Assembly (NCBI GenBank): GCA_039602395.1
Contig: JBCNJP010000018.1
Location: forward strand, 7,002,163-7,066,162
Length of the DNA: 64,000 nt
Direction of reading: 5' to 3'
Origin: Deinandra increscens subsp. villosa
Lineage: Eukaryota; Streptophyta; Magnoliopsida; Asterales; Asteraceae
Made by a program: the position numbers and the translations under genes. Below, piece after piece: positions 11,614 to 22,828 of the stretch (positions are counted from its first letter, which is position 1; every line of letters starts with the position of its first letter). Below the pieces are notes generated by a model. The model was given only the letters and a program-made list of their open reading frames with translations, was not told the DNA's origin and did no database searches.

Positions 11614-12686
11614 AACTGAGGCATTGGGAGGGGCGGCAGAGTGTACACGTTTGTACGATCCGGAGGAGATAGACATCCGTTGGTGGAGCTTAGAGGTTCA
11701 GTCCGAGCCTGTGCCACTGACCACATGGTGGCCTTACGTGGCTAGGGGCAGTATGGTTTCCCGTCCGTCGGGTATCCTAGACGCATGAACCGGGCGTCTG
11801 CACTTTTTGACCCGCTGTACCGGTATCTGTATCGGTGCATTGCGAGGTCTATCCAGGCTCGGAATCAGACCCTCGAGCAGATCAACAAGCTTGATCTTTT
11901 CTACTTGCGTTCGGTGATCCAACGGCGCCGCTGCAACCTGGCGTGGTGTCTTGCCGCCTACTTCCGAAACCTCCATACATTTTCGGTAAATAATTTTACA
12001 TATTATTTCTACGTTTTACTTGTTAATATTTACAAAACTAACGAACTTGTGTTTCAGTCTGAGAGCCCCATCGTATGCGGTGGCATGATCACGGCCATCG
12101 CCGTGAATATGGGGCTTCTTACACCGGAGGTGATAGCTGGGCTGAGTCCACAGATACATTGGGCATGTCTAAATATTCAGGTAGCTCTGAACATGCATAT
12201 AGTGATGCCGGTGGGGGATGGTGTTTATGGATGGACCGCAGGTATGAAAATTAGGTAATTACAATATATATTGTTGTCTAATATGTTTACTAACGTTTGT
12301 TTTATTTTGCAGACGGGGGGATGCATGTGTTTAATGGACCCCAGGACGCCGATGTGGCTCGGATGGCCTACTTGCAGCAGATAGGTACGGAGGATGCGGC
12401 CGCACAGGAGGGACAGCCCGCACAGCAGGGACAGGCCGCGGGCCAGGATCCACCACCACCGCCACCTCCTGAGATACATCCAGATGTCATCATCCCACCG
12501 GTTGCACCCACTCCCGAGTTTATGCGGGAGACTCTTCGCCAGTTGCGTGAGGTGACTCACTTACTACGACACGATATCGCGTTCAACGCGTGGACGGCGG
12601 AGAGTATGCAGCGTCTGGCGGATAGGAGCGGTGTGGTGCTTCAGCCAACCGCCTCTTCTAGAGCCCTTTGTGGACCCGAATGCTGA
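11614..12686 (+). pseudogene. Athila ORF1-like retroelement gene, partial and broken
   Basis: Three exon-like segments in compatible phase can be read: 11620-11985, 12058-12241 and 12313-12686, joined across introns of 72 bp (GTAAAT...TTTCAG) and 71 bp (GTATGA...TTGCAG). The middle segment has GGMITAIAVNMG, which recalls the conserved GGLIT-A-A block of Athila-group ORF1 proteins. The last segment is Pro/Gln/Ala-rich and ends in a short helical stretch. An in-frame TAG at 11743-11745 and a TGA at the gap edge break the first segment. The family assignment rests on remembered motif similarity only and is tentative. The 5' end is lost in the gap. Confidence 0.5.
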
Positions 12687-13511
12687 CGCCGACCAGGAGA
12701 TGGATGACCAGGACGATCATGCTCCTTAGCTGTAGGTTTATGTTTCATTTGTTATTATGTGTTTGTTAGTAACAAACTATCAACTTTTTTTTGGTGTTAT
12801 ATTAACAAATGGTTTATGGTAATGTGTTATTATGTTATTTTTGTTTGAAATCTAACCGTATGAATATGTAGCCGTTTTAATTTACATGTTAATATCATAA
12901 GAAATGTATTGCCTATGTTAAACTTATGAAAAACTTAATCGAAATTTTGACAAAGATCTTATTTTCCTGATTTTCTAGTAAAATTCAGAAAAAATTAATA
13001 AATTTTAAATAGGAGATAAATAGGCCACATAAAACCATCAAAAATTTGACAAAAAACTGGATTTTCCTTATTTTCTTCAGAAATTACTTCAAATTTGTTG
13101 TAATGACAAATAAAATACATGTAAAATATAAAATTTTGAAAAATCAAACGATATTATTACAATACGCCTTAAAAACTTATTTATGACTCATAAACAAATT
13201 TTCGTGACAATCAGAAATAGTAAAAAAATAAATTTCATTTCAAAAGCCTTAAAAAGGCCATATAAAACCATCAAAATCCTTGAAATAAAACCATATTTCA
13301 AATTTTTCAAAAAAAAAAAATAATAAAACTATCTTTTCCCAACGTCTCTATTTTGAACAACTTTATCCCAAGCAAAAAGTTATATTTCCAATTGAAACAA
13401 GTCTTAAATGATGTTATAATAGCATAGAAGATCAGCTACAATTATTCTGAAAATTACATCACCGACTAGAATACTTTAATAGGAAATTACATCATAAACC
13501 TAAACATACTT
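12687..13511. other. AT-rich stretch without recognisable genes
   Basis: There is no open frame of note. The sequence is AT-rich with loosely repeated words such as CATAAAACCATCAAAA, seen near 13027 and again near 13261, so it may be decayed repeat DNA. It probably includes the 3' flank of the minus-strand gene that ends at 13512. Confidence 0.6.
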
Positions 13512-13946
13512 TTAATGATTCCAGGGGAAGTCCCAGTCTTGTTCGGGAGCGGGGTTAACCGGAGGACGAGGTGGATTAACCGGAGGACGAGGTGGATTAA
13601 CCAGAGGACGACGCGGATTAACCCGAGGACGACGTGGATTAACCGGAGGACAAGGGGGGTTAACCGAAGGACGAGTTGTGTTGATCGGAGGACGACGCTG
13701 GTTGACCGGAGGACGATGTGGCGGGTAACCGGAAACGGGGTTAACATCTTGACGGTAAAAAAAATCGTCAGGAAACTCATCAACGTCAATTGGATTCATT
13801 TGATCACCGAAAAGCGGGAGTGCTGGAAGATCATCGGGGGCTTCATTCATAATCCGTAGAAAATCATCCATAGACATACTCATGTCCCCGTTGTCTTCAT
13901 ACTCCTGCATATAAGGATAAAAACCATTGTTTCCTTGATTTGCCAT
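13512..13946 (-). CDS. Small protein with Pro-Arg-Val-Asn tandem repeats, unknown function
   Basis: A 144-residue open frame reads from ATG at 13946. The N-terminal half (residues 1-70) is acidic, with several Asp/Glu clusters and a DDFLRIMNE stretch. Residues about 78-134 are built of a seven-residue repeat of the form RPPVNPP or RPRVNPR, about eight copies, coded by a roughly 21-bp DNA repeat. The C-terminus is aromatic (WDFPWN). A TATATATA stretch lies about 40 bases upstream of the ATG. I do not recognise the family. Its head-to-head neighbour at 14276 has a PB1-like domain of the kind found at the N-terminus of MULE transposases, so both may derive from mobile-element cargo. Expression is not shown. 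Confidence 0.6.
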   Translation of the reverse strand: MANQGNNGFYPYMQEYEDNGDMSMSMDDFLRIMNEAPDDLPALPLFGDQMNPIDVDEFPDDFFYRQDVNPVSGYPPHRPPVNQRRPPINTTRPSVNPPCPPVNPRRPRVNPRRPLVNPPRPPVNPPRPPVNPAPEQDWDFPWNH

Positions 13947-14275
13947 TGAATGTATTATTCCAACATTATGTGGACCAGAACTAGTATATATAGGCTATAA
14001 CCCCAACAACTATATTTCAAAAGGCTATAATCTTAACGTCTATAATCCCAACGGCTATATTTCAAACGGCTATTTTTTCAAACGGATACATTTCAAACGG
14101 CTATTTTTTCAAACGGCTATTTTTTCAAACGGCTACATTTCAAACGGTTAGATTTTCAAACGACTTTATTCTTCAACGTCTTTTTTGTCCAAGGCTATAT
14201 TATTCTACTAAAAAAATCCACATTCAATAGCAGCTTCATTTCATCTCTCACAATCTTCATCCTGTGTAAAAAACA
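13947..14275. promoter_or_regulatory. Divergent intergenic region with AACGG repeats resembling MSA elements
   Basis: The 329 bp between two head-to-head genes contain a loose tandem repeat of about 17-18 bp of the form TTTCAAACGGCTATTTT. Seven AACGG cores lie in the same orientation between about 14050 and 14155. One copy, CCCAACGGCTA at 14047-14057, fits the plant mitosis-specific activator consensus YCYAACGGYYA exactly. Several others miss it by one base. TATA-like stretches lie near both genes (about 13985 and 14190). A shared, cell-cycle-type control is inference. Confidence 0.5.
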
Positions 14276-14791
14276 ATGACTTCTACCAACAGACGTTCAT
14301 GGTCGATTCGTTCGATTAATAATTATGACGAAGGGTTGATTGTTGATGACATATACTCACGAAATCCGGATTATTTCACCCTAACAATCTTTTATTCCGG
14401 TCATTTCACAGCTTTACCATGGAGGAGATACGAGAGCCGTCAACGCTTCTTAATTGACTACCTAAACGTCAATACCTTTCAATTTTCTGATATGGGGTTC
14501 ATCATGCAAGAAATGGGGTATGAAGATCTCAGCAACATGTGGCTTTACTTTCAAACCCCTGGCCATGATCTTGACAGGGGTTTGTATTCGTTAAGAAGCA
14601 ATGCAGATGTCGGTATGCTACTCTCTTACATTAACCGAAACGATAACAGGAATATACGCGTGTACGAAACATGCAGCGAGTTAACATACAACACATGCAG
14701 AGAATTGTCGTGGATTAATCGAGAACGTTCACGGGAAGAGTTATTGTCTATACAAAGGAGGGTAAGAGAGTTTCAGGAACGGTTTGGATGA
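14276..14791 (+). CDS. Stand-alone PB1-like domain protein
   Basis: This is a 171-residue open frame with an ATG in the context AAACAATGAC. Residues about 35-125 follow the layout of the PB1-like domain that precedes many plant MULE transposases: a FTLTIFYSGHFT strand, a DYLNV segment, an F-DMGFIMQEMGY helix, a DLDRGLYSLRSNADVGMLL block and a final IRVYETCSEL strand. The same layout is seen in the MULE gene at 38300-36966. The remaining C-terminus is basic and helical (INRERSREE...). No transposase follows. It may be a domesticated or left-over N-terminal domain. The function is unknown. No stop or frameshift is present. Confidence 0.65.
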   Translation: MTSTNRRSWSIRSINNYDEGLIVDDIYSRNPDYFTLTIFYSGHFTALPWRRYESRQRFLIDYLNVNTFQFSDMGFIMQEMGYEDLSNMWLYFQTPGHDLDRGLYSLRSNADVGMLLSYINRNDNRNIRVYETCSELTYNTCRELSWINRERSREELLSIQRRVREFQERFG

Positions 14792-14974
14792 GTTTACGTT
14801 TGTATTGTCTTCGACTGCATTTTGAATTTCAAATAAATTACGTTGTACTTTCTTCAGTTAATTTGAAATTTTTAATAAATTCTAGTTGCAACATCATGGC
14901 CTCATGGGTGGGTGTGTTATTTCAAATTAGCGACTTTATTTGTTAGAATTAAAAAAATTGTAAAAAAATATCCA

Positions 14975-15085
14975 AACGGTCGTTTGTGACTAAACGACCG
15001 TTGCCAAACATTCTCAGACACGACAAATGCGCCTCGTTTTCCGCATCAATGCCAAACGCCCGTTTTCCACCAAACGATCGTTTGG
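14975..15085. repeat. Cluster of perfect palindromes based on AACGNNCGTT
   Basis: AACGGTCGTTT (14975-14985) and AAACGACCGTT (14992-15002) form a perfect 11-bp stem with a 6-base loop. About 70 bases on, CCAAACGATCGTTTGG (15070-15085) is a perfect 16-bp palindrome. A third related word, CAAACGCCCGTTT, lies between them near 15054. They share the core AAACGNNCGTTT. They could be a transposon end, protein-binding dyads or a hairpin-forming relic. Confidence 0.7.
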
Positions 15086-15126
15086 ATCCTGTGTCAAAAT
15101 GAAAACCTCCTATGTTATTAGCACGA

Positions 15127-16075
15127 CCCTTATTTAATTAATTTCAAATCCACCAATTTAGATATCAACATGAAATCATAATTTTTTTACAATAGCAACT
15201 TCTCTTTTAGTCTATATTCTTTGTGTTTTTTCACACATTCATCTTACTCACTACACCAAAATAAATCAAAATAATCCAATAAACACAATTGGTGGAACTT
15301 CTATCCGCAACAACCGAATGCGTTTCTACTCAACCAAAATCGGTGTTACCCCCCGGTGATGGAACTACAATCCCCACAAACATAATCATCAATTTTTTCA
15401 CATTCTTTTTCTCCTTTGAGGATAATATACTCACTCAAACCCAAACCGGAGCTGAACCCGAACCCAAACCGAACGGTGAGTGTGTTCTAGAAACACAGCT
15501 GAAACAACGAAGAAAAGGGGGTGGGGGGGGGGGTACTTCTTCGAGCATGGTCTGAGTGACACAACGATAAAGCTCGGACCGTTACAACGCTCAAAAAAAA
15601 TTAGAGGACTTTTAATTATTTAATGAAATTCAAATCCATCATTTTAAATATCAATACCAAATCATAATTTTTTACACTCGCAACTTCTCTTTTGCTCCAT
15701 ATTCTCTCACTTTTTTAACACATTCATCTTACTCATACACCAAAAAGAATCATAATGATTCAAAGAACAATCCGTGGAATTTCTATTTGCAACAAACGAA
15801 TACCTTTCTACTCAACCAAAACCCGGGTTACTGACCGGTGATGGAACCACAAACCCACAAAGGCAAACACCATTTTCTACCTTGTTTTGCTCCTTAGGGT
15901 CAACCACCAACCCAAAACCGAACCCGACATTGAGTGTGTTCCAGAAACACAACAAAAATAACGAAGAAATAGGCCTCACAACCTAAACAGAGAAGAGATA
16001 AGGGGTAGGCTGAAGGTAGTTCTTCGAGCATGGTTTGAGTGACACAATGATGGAACTCGGCCGAATAGTTAACTT
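15127..16075. repeat. Diverged direct duplication of about 480 bp
   Basis: Two diverged copies, about 15127-15580 and 15612-16075, share blocks in the same order: TTCAAATCCA, AAATCATAATTTTTTACA, GCAACTTCTCTTTT, CACATTCATCTTACTCA, a CTACTCAACCAAAA block, GGTGATGGAAC, AAACCGAACC and finally CTTCGAGCATGGT with GAGTGACACAA. Small open frames inside each copy (88 and 70 residues) are non-homologous in places and probably not real genes. I could not assign the repeat to a known family. Confidence 0.75.
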
Positions 16076-16155
16076 TGGTGTGGGCGTATATTGATGTGTC
16101 GGAGGATCCAATAATCATCGGTAAGTTTTACTTTGTTATATAAATTGCATAAATT

Positions 16156-19100
16156 TGTAACACCCCGATATTTTCGTTTAGGTAATTATGTATCTTAATA
16201 TGTTTACCTATGTGCTTTATTGTAAAATACGTGTTAGAAATGGTAATAAATGAATAAAACACGTGTTTGTATGATAAACGGGTTTAGAAATAATGAGACA
16301 TGAATGATTACGTCTCGTATACATGTTTAAATCATGAATACATGCTTATGTGAATAGCATAAACCATTGATAGGAAAACATGTATAGAAATGCATGTTAA
16401 TAGTTAACGGAAAAGTAAAAGGGCCAAAAGCGTAATTTAAGCAAAGTTATAAGCCATACGGATATTATACGTATCTATAATTCTCATAAGTATTTTAAGG
16501 CTTAAAATATAGTAAGAATAAGTCCTAACATGATTCGTGACATAAAATGATGAATATTGCAAAGTTAGAAAGGTAGAAAGTGTAAACTATGTAAATATAT
16601 GTATATATATATATATATTAATATACATAAAACCGAACCCTCTAGAATGTTAGAATTATGTTTAATAAGGTTATGGAACATAAAATGATAGCCACATCAA
16701 AAGATACAAGGCTAATAAGCCTAAAACAAAAGTTAAGGGACTAAAAGTGTCAATAATTGAAAGATATGAAACGTATGTATACATATATCATCGAGCGTGT
16801 CCCGAGCCTTATAAACTTTTATAAATGTACCCTTAAATGTTTTAATGCATAAAATAACAGCTTGGTAGAAATCTGAGGGTTAAATTGTATATAAAATGTA
16901 CAAGGACCAAAACTGTCAAAACCTGAAAGTCTGTCGCATATCGCCTAGGTCGGAGGCCGGGTGTCACGTACCGCCGCCCAATTCTGGACACAGATTGCGA
17001 CCAGCACCTTAGTCACGAACGTGGAGGCCAAGTTTGATCGAATTCGTGTCATTTTAAAGCGATTAGTCACTAGGGACACGTAGTAGACTCTCATGCGACC
17101 TCGAACTGTATAAATAACGGATCCAATCCATCGAGTTTTTTCACCAATTCACGAATTCAACACCTAAAAACCCTCTTTTCTGCTGAAATCTTCAAAGGAG
17201 CAATTCTCACAAACGGTGAAGGCTTTGGATCTGAATTTTTGCAGTCAAGCTTCTTTTGGTATGATTAACAATAACCTTTCTTAGTTTTGCAAATTCGGTC
17301 TCTAGGTATGATTTTAAAAAATGTGTTAAAATTAGGGTCTTTAAGTTTGTTTTGTCAAAATTGGGTGATCGGGTGGGAATTAGGGTCTGAATTTTTGTAG
17401 ATAATCCTAAAATAACGTGTTTTAAGAAAGCCCTAAGTTTATTTCACAATTGGAAAAGTTTTGGTAGAGGTTTCGTTAACGGGTTAAAATTAGGGTTTTC
17501 ATAACGTTACTCTGCCCAAATTGACTAAACGATGTTGAATTAAGCTTTGATCTTTTAAAGGATATTATAAAATGTTATAATGCATAATACCCTAATTTGG
17601 TTTGAATTAAAAATGAGTTTTGATAATAAAACGATAAATTCAAGAAATTAGGGTTTCTAAATATGATTATTTAATATAAAATAATCCAAAGGGTATGGGG
17701 GCTTGATTTTTGGAATGATAACATGTTTTCATATAATATAAGTATATATGGAATTAAATTGGATAAATAATCAAGTATTTAAAATATCGAATTAATCGGA
17801 TATTTAGAAGTTCGTGCGGACCGGAAAGGTAAGCGCCTGTACACTGTGGTTTTTGGCAAAGCGAGAGTGTCGCATAAATCCCAACTGGGAACTGGCATAC
17901 CTCACTGGACGATCTTGAAGTGAGCGTTTACTTATAAGAATGCACGTCTTTGTATTATCCTTAAAAGAAAAGGATAATTGCCTAAAGGGCATTTTGGTCA
18001 TTTTGACCCTTAAAATTAAATAAACTTAATAATATAATATTATTAAGTAAATAAAGTGTTAAAATAAACATAAGAAGTGTTTATTATATAAAACCTTGCG
18101 TTAACATCATATAATACGCAATTAGGTTAAATTGGAAGACGTAAAGGAGGTTCTGACTGAATTAATTGGTTTAAGAGAATAACGTAAGTTCTATGAGCCC
18201 CCTTTAAAATATTTTAAATGTTTTACTATTTTCGGGCTTATATACACGGAAAGTTATTACTTTTAAAGTATTTGATATAACGTTTGCATGTTCTGTGTTA
18301 ATACACCTACGTGAAATGTGATAATGCTTATGACTGTTTTAAAGTTATTACTACCTGCTATGAACTCTTTTCGGGAAGGTTATAATGCACGGGTAATAAA
18401 GATATTAAACTTTTCCAAATAAAGTTTAAAAAATGAAATTTAGTTTTCCAGATAAAGAAAATAACCCTTGGGGTTAGTTTTAAAATCTAAGCAAAAGATT
18501 ATCTATGTAAGAAGGAAGATTGTGCTTGTACAACTAAAAGCGGGGAATGACGTTTCCCCGGGGTAGCAACGGTTACTCTATGACTGATATTCGGGTGATG
18601 ACGGTTGTCCAAGGAGCTAACGTGGTTCCAATAGACAATGCTTAGTTGAATGAATGAATGAATGATTTGGTATAAATCTGTTATGTCTTATATCTGATAA
18701 ATGTGAAAGAATGAAATGTTTTGGTATAACGCTGTTATGTTTTATACCTGATAAATGAGGCCGTTAGGCCTAAGCGTTGGAATAAACTTTCGAGAAAAGG
18801 TAACGTTTTTAGAAACATGTAGAACTCACCAGCGTAAGCTGATCCTTTAAAGTATGTATATCAGGTGACGTTAAGGATTCAAACATAAAGGGAAAACCTA
18901 AAGTCTGAGCAAGGTGAGGTGGGCAAGCTGTTGGAATAGAGCTACATGCATGCTGGCATAGTAATGTAGATAAATATCTAAATAAATGTTATCTTTTATA
19001 GTTTTAGATAACCGTTGTAGTAAACTTATCATACTTGTACTTGGCAATATATATTAAATAAAAAGTTTTAAATTTCCGCTGCTTTTATTATCTCTGTTGT

Positions 19101-19168
19101 ACCTTGTGTTCATGAGTAAATCCGACACGTGACCCCTTCTTGTGCCAAGTCTAGGAGTGGGTGTCACA
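16156..19168 (+). mobile_element. Solo LTR of 3,013 bp with 5-bp target-site duplication
   Basis: It starts TGTAACACCCCG and ends GGTGTCACA, so the termini are inverted and have the TG...CA form of LTRs. AAATT lies on both sides (16151-16155 and 19169-19173), a perfect 5-bp target duplication. There is no primer site, polypurine tract or coding region, as expected for a solo LTR left after LTR-LTR recombination. A TATA-like TGTATAAATAACG at about 17107 would be the U3 promoter. A short TA microsatellite lies near 16600. The large LTR with a TGTAACACC start suggests a gypsy element, possibly Tekay-like, but lineage cannot be fixed from an LTR alone. Confidence 0.88.
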
Positions 19169-19644
19169 AAATTACATTTTTTAATTAACGCTCAACCTAA
19201 TGTGGCGTTTTGAATGTGCATTAGTAACAAGTTTCACACGCTTATGTTGAAAGAGGATCAGTATAGGACGTTTGACTAACCTAGCTCAAATGGAATGATA
19301 ACCATCGGATGAAGATTTAGCAAGACCGATCAAACGAAGCAAAGTAAAAGACAAAGGTGCGGCTAAAGACAACACTGAAGTGGCTCAAGATTTGGTGGTT
19401 GAAATTAGGAAATTTAATGACTATCAACAAGAAAAGATCGACATAAAGAAACACCGACTGAAGTTGAAAGATTATAAACCTCTCATCCTTAATATCAATC
19501 ATCTTGAGAGACTACAGACCAGAACTAGAATTTTTTTTTTAAAACGCAGAACGAGAAGTGAATGAAAAATGTGCTTTGCCCTAAGTTTATTTTAGTTTAA
19601 AAATCTTTTTTTATTTTTTATGTCATGTTTTATTTTAGCTTTTT

Positions 19645-20694
19645 GGAAAATTGAATTATAATTATACAAGTTTTATCTAGTTGGCCGATAATAATACGAA
19701 ACACGAAAATTCCCCCTAATAATACGAGTTTTCAAGGTATTTGGATTCTAATGATACACTATATTGTTTACTAACGGTGTTAGTTGTTGCTGACGTGGCT
19801 ACTTACATGACATTCTATGTGTTTTTTTTAATCAAGTTATTAAAATGCAGGGGCTGCTTTTGTAATTTTTATAAAATGGGTCCTCCAACTTCATCATCAT
19901 GGTCATCGGAATCGAACGTTGAGAATGAACCCACCACCGTCATCGCCTAAATTCGAGCACACAGTGGCACCACCGCCTATGCGGCTGTCACGATTGGAAA
20001 AAAGAGAGGGAATGCGGCTAGGGGGTTGCGAGGTGGAGCAGGGTCGCTGGGTGGTTGAATGGAGAGGGTCGGAGGGTAAAGTGGTTGCTGTTGGGTCTTT
20101 AATTTGAGGAGTGTGCGAGGTCGCCCGGAGCGGTGCTGGAGGTCGGAGAAGACAGGGGGAACGAGGTAAGGGGTTCGCTGAGGTTGCAGAGGTTCGGCAG
20201 GGGAGGTTGCCGGTTACGAAGGAGAAGGGGGGCTGCGAAGTCAGGAGGTCGCTGAGTTTTCGGCAGAGGAAGAAGGAAATGAACGGGGGGGGGGGGGAGT
20301 GAGGTCGGAGGTTGGTAGCTCCCTGTGGCCATGATGGTCCCCGTCAGGAAAATCGGAGGACGAAGGGGTCGCCGGAGTTTGGTCGGGGAAGGAGGAGGGT
20401 CATCGAGGTTCGCCGGAGAAGTGGAGAACGGGACTGTGTTTTTTTCCTTTTTTTCTTTTTCAAAATTATTTTATAGAAATTAGAAATAAGTCCCTCCGTT
20501 TTTAGAAATTACAAAAACAGTCCCTCAACATATGTCACGTCAGCAACAAACTAATACCGTTAGTAAAAAAACTAACGTGGTATCATTAAAATCCAATACC
20601 TTGAAAACTCGTATTATTAGGGGGGGGGGGGGTTCGTGTTCCCTATTATTATCGGCCAACTAAGTAAAATTGTATTATTAAAATCCAATTTTCC
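19645..20694. mobile_element. Non-autonomous MULE with long inverted repeats, copy B
   Basis: This is the equivalent of 1579-2627, with the same inverted repeats and flanking TAG(C/T)TTTTT duplication. The interior G run is one base longer than in copy A, and a few single-base changes are present. Confidence 0.8.
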
Positions 20695-22828
20695 TAGTTT
20701 TTTTATGTCATGTTTTATATTACTTTTTATTTTTTGTAATAGTACTTTTTAGGTTACTGTTTATGTAATTTTTTTCTTTTATTAGTTTTATGTTATTTCT
20801 AATTAGAAAATTAGATTTTAATAATCTCAACTATTGTCTATTCTCCGATAATAAATTCATATTTTTTTTCCTATAATGAACCACTTTTTAATCATGTTGA
20901 AAATAAACAGACTATCGTTAAAATGACAGTAACTCCGTTAAAAAGTTATCACTTTTTGATGATTAGGCATCACGGTGGCATCTTAGGTGGCATGTTTTTT
21001 ATGTCTATGAAGAAAAGTTTTCTACTAGGCTTAGACATTCCGGAAGGTGATAAGCCTATCGGGTAATCGTGTTTGTTAGGGCTTTAGATCAAATTGCCTC
21101 GGGAGAGGGGTTCCCTATTAGCTATAGCTTGGTTTTTATTCCGTGTCATATCAGTAGGTCGAAAATCACTCCTTTCATCTTTTAGGTCTTTGGGATAGGA
21201 AAATCCAGAAGGTGACTTATTCGTTCGGGTACTAGGACATTCGTTAGGAACATTCCGAGAGGTGACTTAACCAAATCAGTATGCGTATTCAATCTTTAGG
21301 ATTCTCTATTGCGTCACACAAGGAGAATGATCTAGGGTCCATTAGGGTTTTCTTAGGGTTGTAGTTAAGATCCTGATTCCATCATAATATTCCATAGCCG
21401 AGTGAAGTCATGAGCATCGATTAGGATTCGTAGCCTAGGTAGTGCAGTTTCTCATATCTGGTTTCGTCTTCAACTTCTAGTTTCAATAGTTAATTTCCAT
21501 TTATAGTAATTTCTATTTTTAGAAAGTCTTAAGTTTAGTTAATTTCAGTTTTAGTTAATTAGTTAATCAATTCTCCAATCAAAAACCAATTTTCATCAAT
21601 TAATCAGTTTTCACATTCCGTTAGTTAATTTAGTTATTCATAGTGTCTCTAGGGTTCGACTCTGGTCTTTCATAAGCTTTACTATAGTTGATAGGTACAC
21701 TTGCCTAGTGGCTTGGTTTAGTTTTAGGATTGTTGGGATTTAGCTTAGTGTGTCTAGGTCTACAGTTTATTAGTTATTTTTAGTGACCAAGTTTTACACA
21801 TCAAGGACTCTTGTGTTTCCATTTATAGAACCACAATGATAGCTATAAATAGCCTGGTTTAACCAGGATACTGTGAAGTTGGCATGTCGGTCAATATGGT
21901 GTGGAGCCAACTGCGATGACTTGATGTGTTAACAGGATGTGTGTTTTCTTGTGTAATTGTGCTACACAACTTATATGTTAGACCTAAGTTAGGTCCCCTT
22001 AAGTGCTTAGTAGTGACCTTTGCGTTAGGACGCATATAGGATTCGGTATGCTAGGGAGATGGCCGTGATTTATTGATGCGAGCTATTCTAACAAGGCCAC
22101 TTCAATCCCTTGCGATGGTACATGTGTTTCGGTTCGTTTCCTTTGCATAAGACCTCAACTTTCCTTTGGAGAATCTGTAAATGAGATTGGACTCGTTCGA
22201 TTGGTAACTTGTCACAACTATAGGAATTGGTTACTAGATCAGGTTATCAGTAAACCTACGGAGGTGAGGTTGATTAATTCCCCATGTTTCACCAAGTGAG
22301 AGTGATGTGAAAAGAATGTTGGTCGGGAAGTATTAGATGGTTCCTATGATTTGATGTCAAAGAAATTCAATTTGATGACACTACAAAGTGGTGATTAAGT
22401 CTCTGTGGTAGTGAAATCACTCAATGTATATCAGAAGTTCGATGTTGCAGCAGCCGAGGAATTGAAGATCAGATGGTATTTGTACTACGTGGTGGCGTGA
22501 TCACTAGAACATTAATCGTATCGCCTTCTGTTGCGATTATAATACGATATACGGGATGTTGTATCAAGACCGAGTGATAGCCAGTGCCACATGATGAAAT
22601 ATCGGTACGAATTGTCAAGTACAAAGTGATAGTAAGTCCATGCTAACGGCATGTAAGTCCACTAAGTAGTAACATCATGGGAAGGCATCATAGGCCATGT
22701 GGTAGCACTAAAGAGATAGATGTCCCTAGGAAAACATCTTGCGTGATCTGATCAACAAATGTATGGTAGCACCCCGTCCTGTTAGGTGGGGTGAATTTCG
22801 GGACAAAATTCCTTTAAGGAGGGGATGA
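20695..22828 (+). other. Non-coding; decayed gypsy tail, copy B
   Basis: This is the equivalent of 2628-4760, with the polypurine tract AAGGAGGGGATGA just before the LTR-like segment. No intact gene is visible. It differs from copy A by scattered substitutions, including a small cluster at 21725-21800. Confidence 0.5.

Noticed and set aside
10937..11788. Long frames that cross the N run
   Set aside because: They join unrelated sequence on both sides of a placeholder gap and are mostly unknown residues.
15289..15986. Small frames inside the two halves of the 480-bp duplication as a gene pair
   Set aside because: The two reading frames do not align as protein over their length and are interrupted by indels, so coding is not supported.
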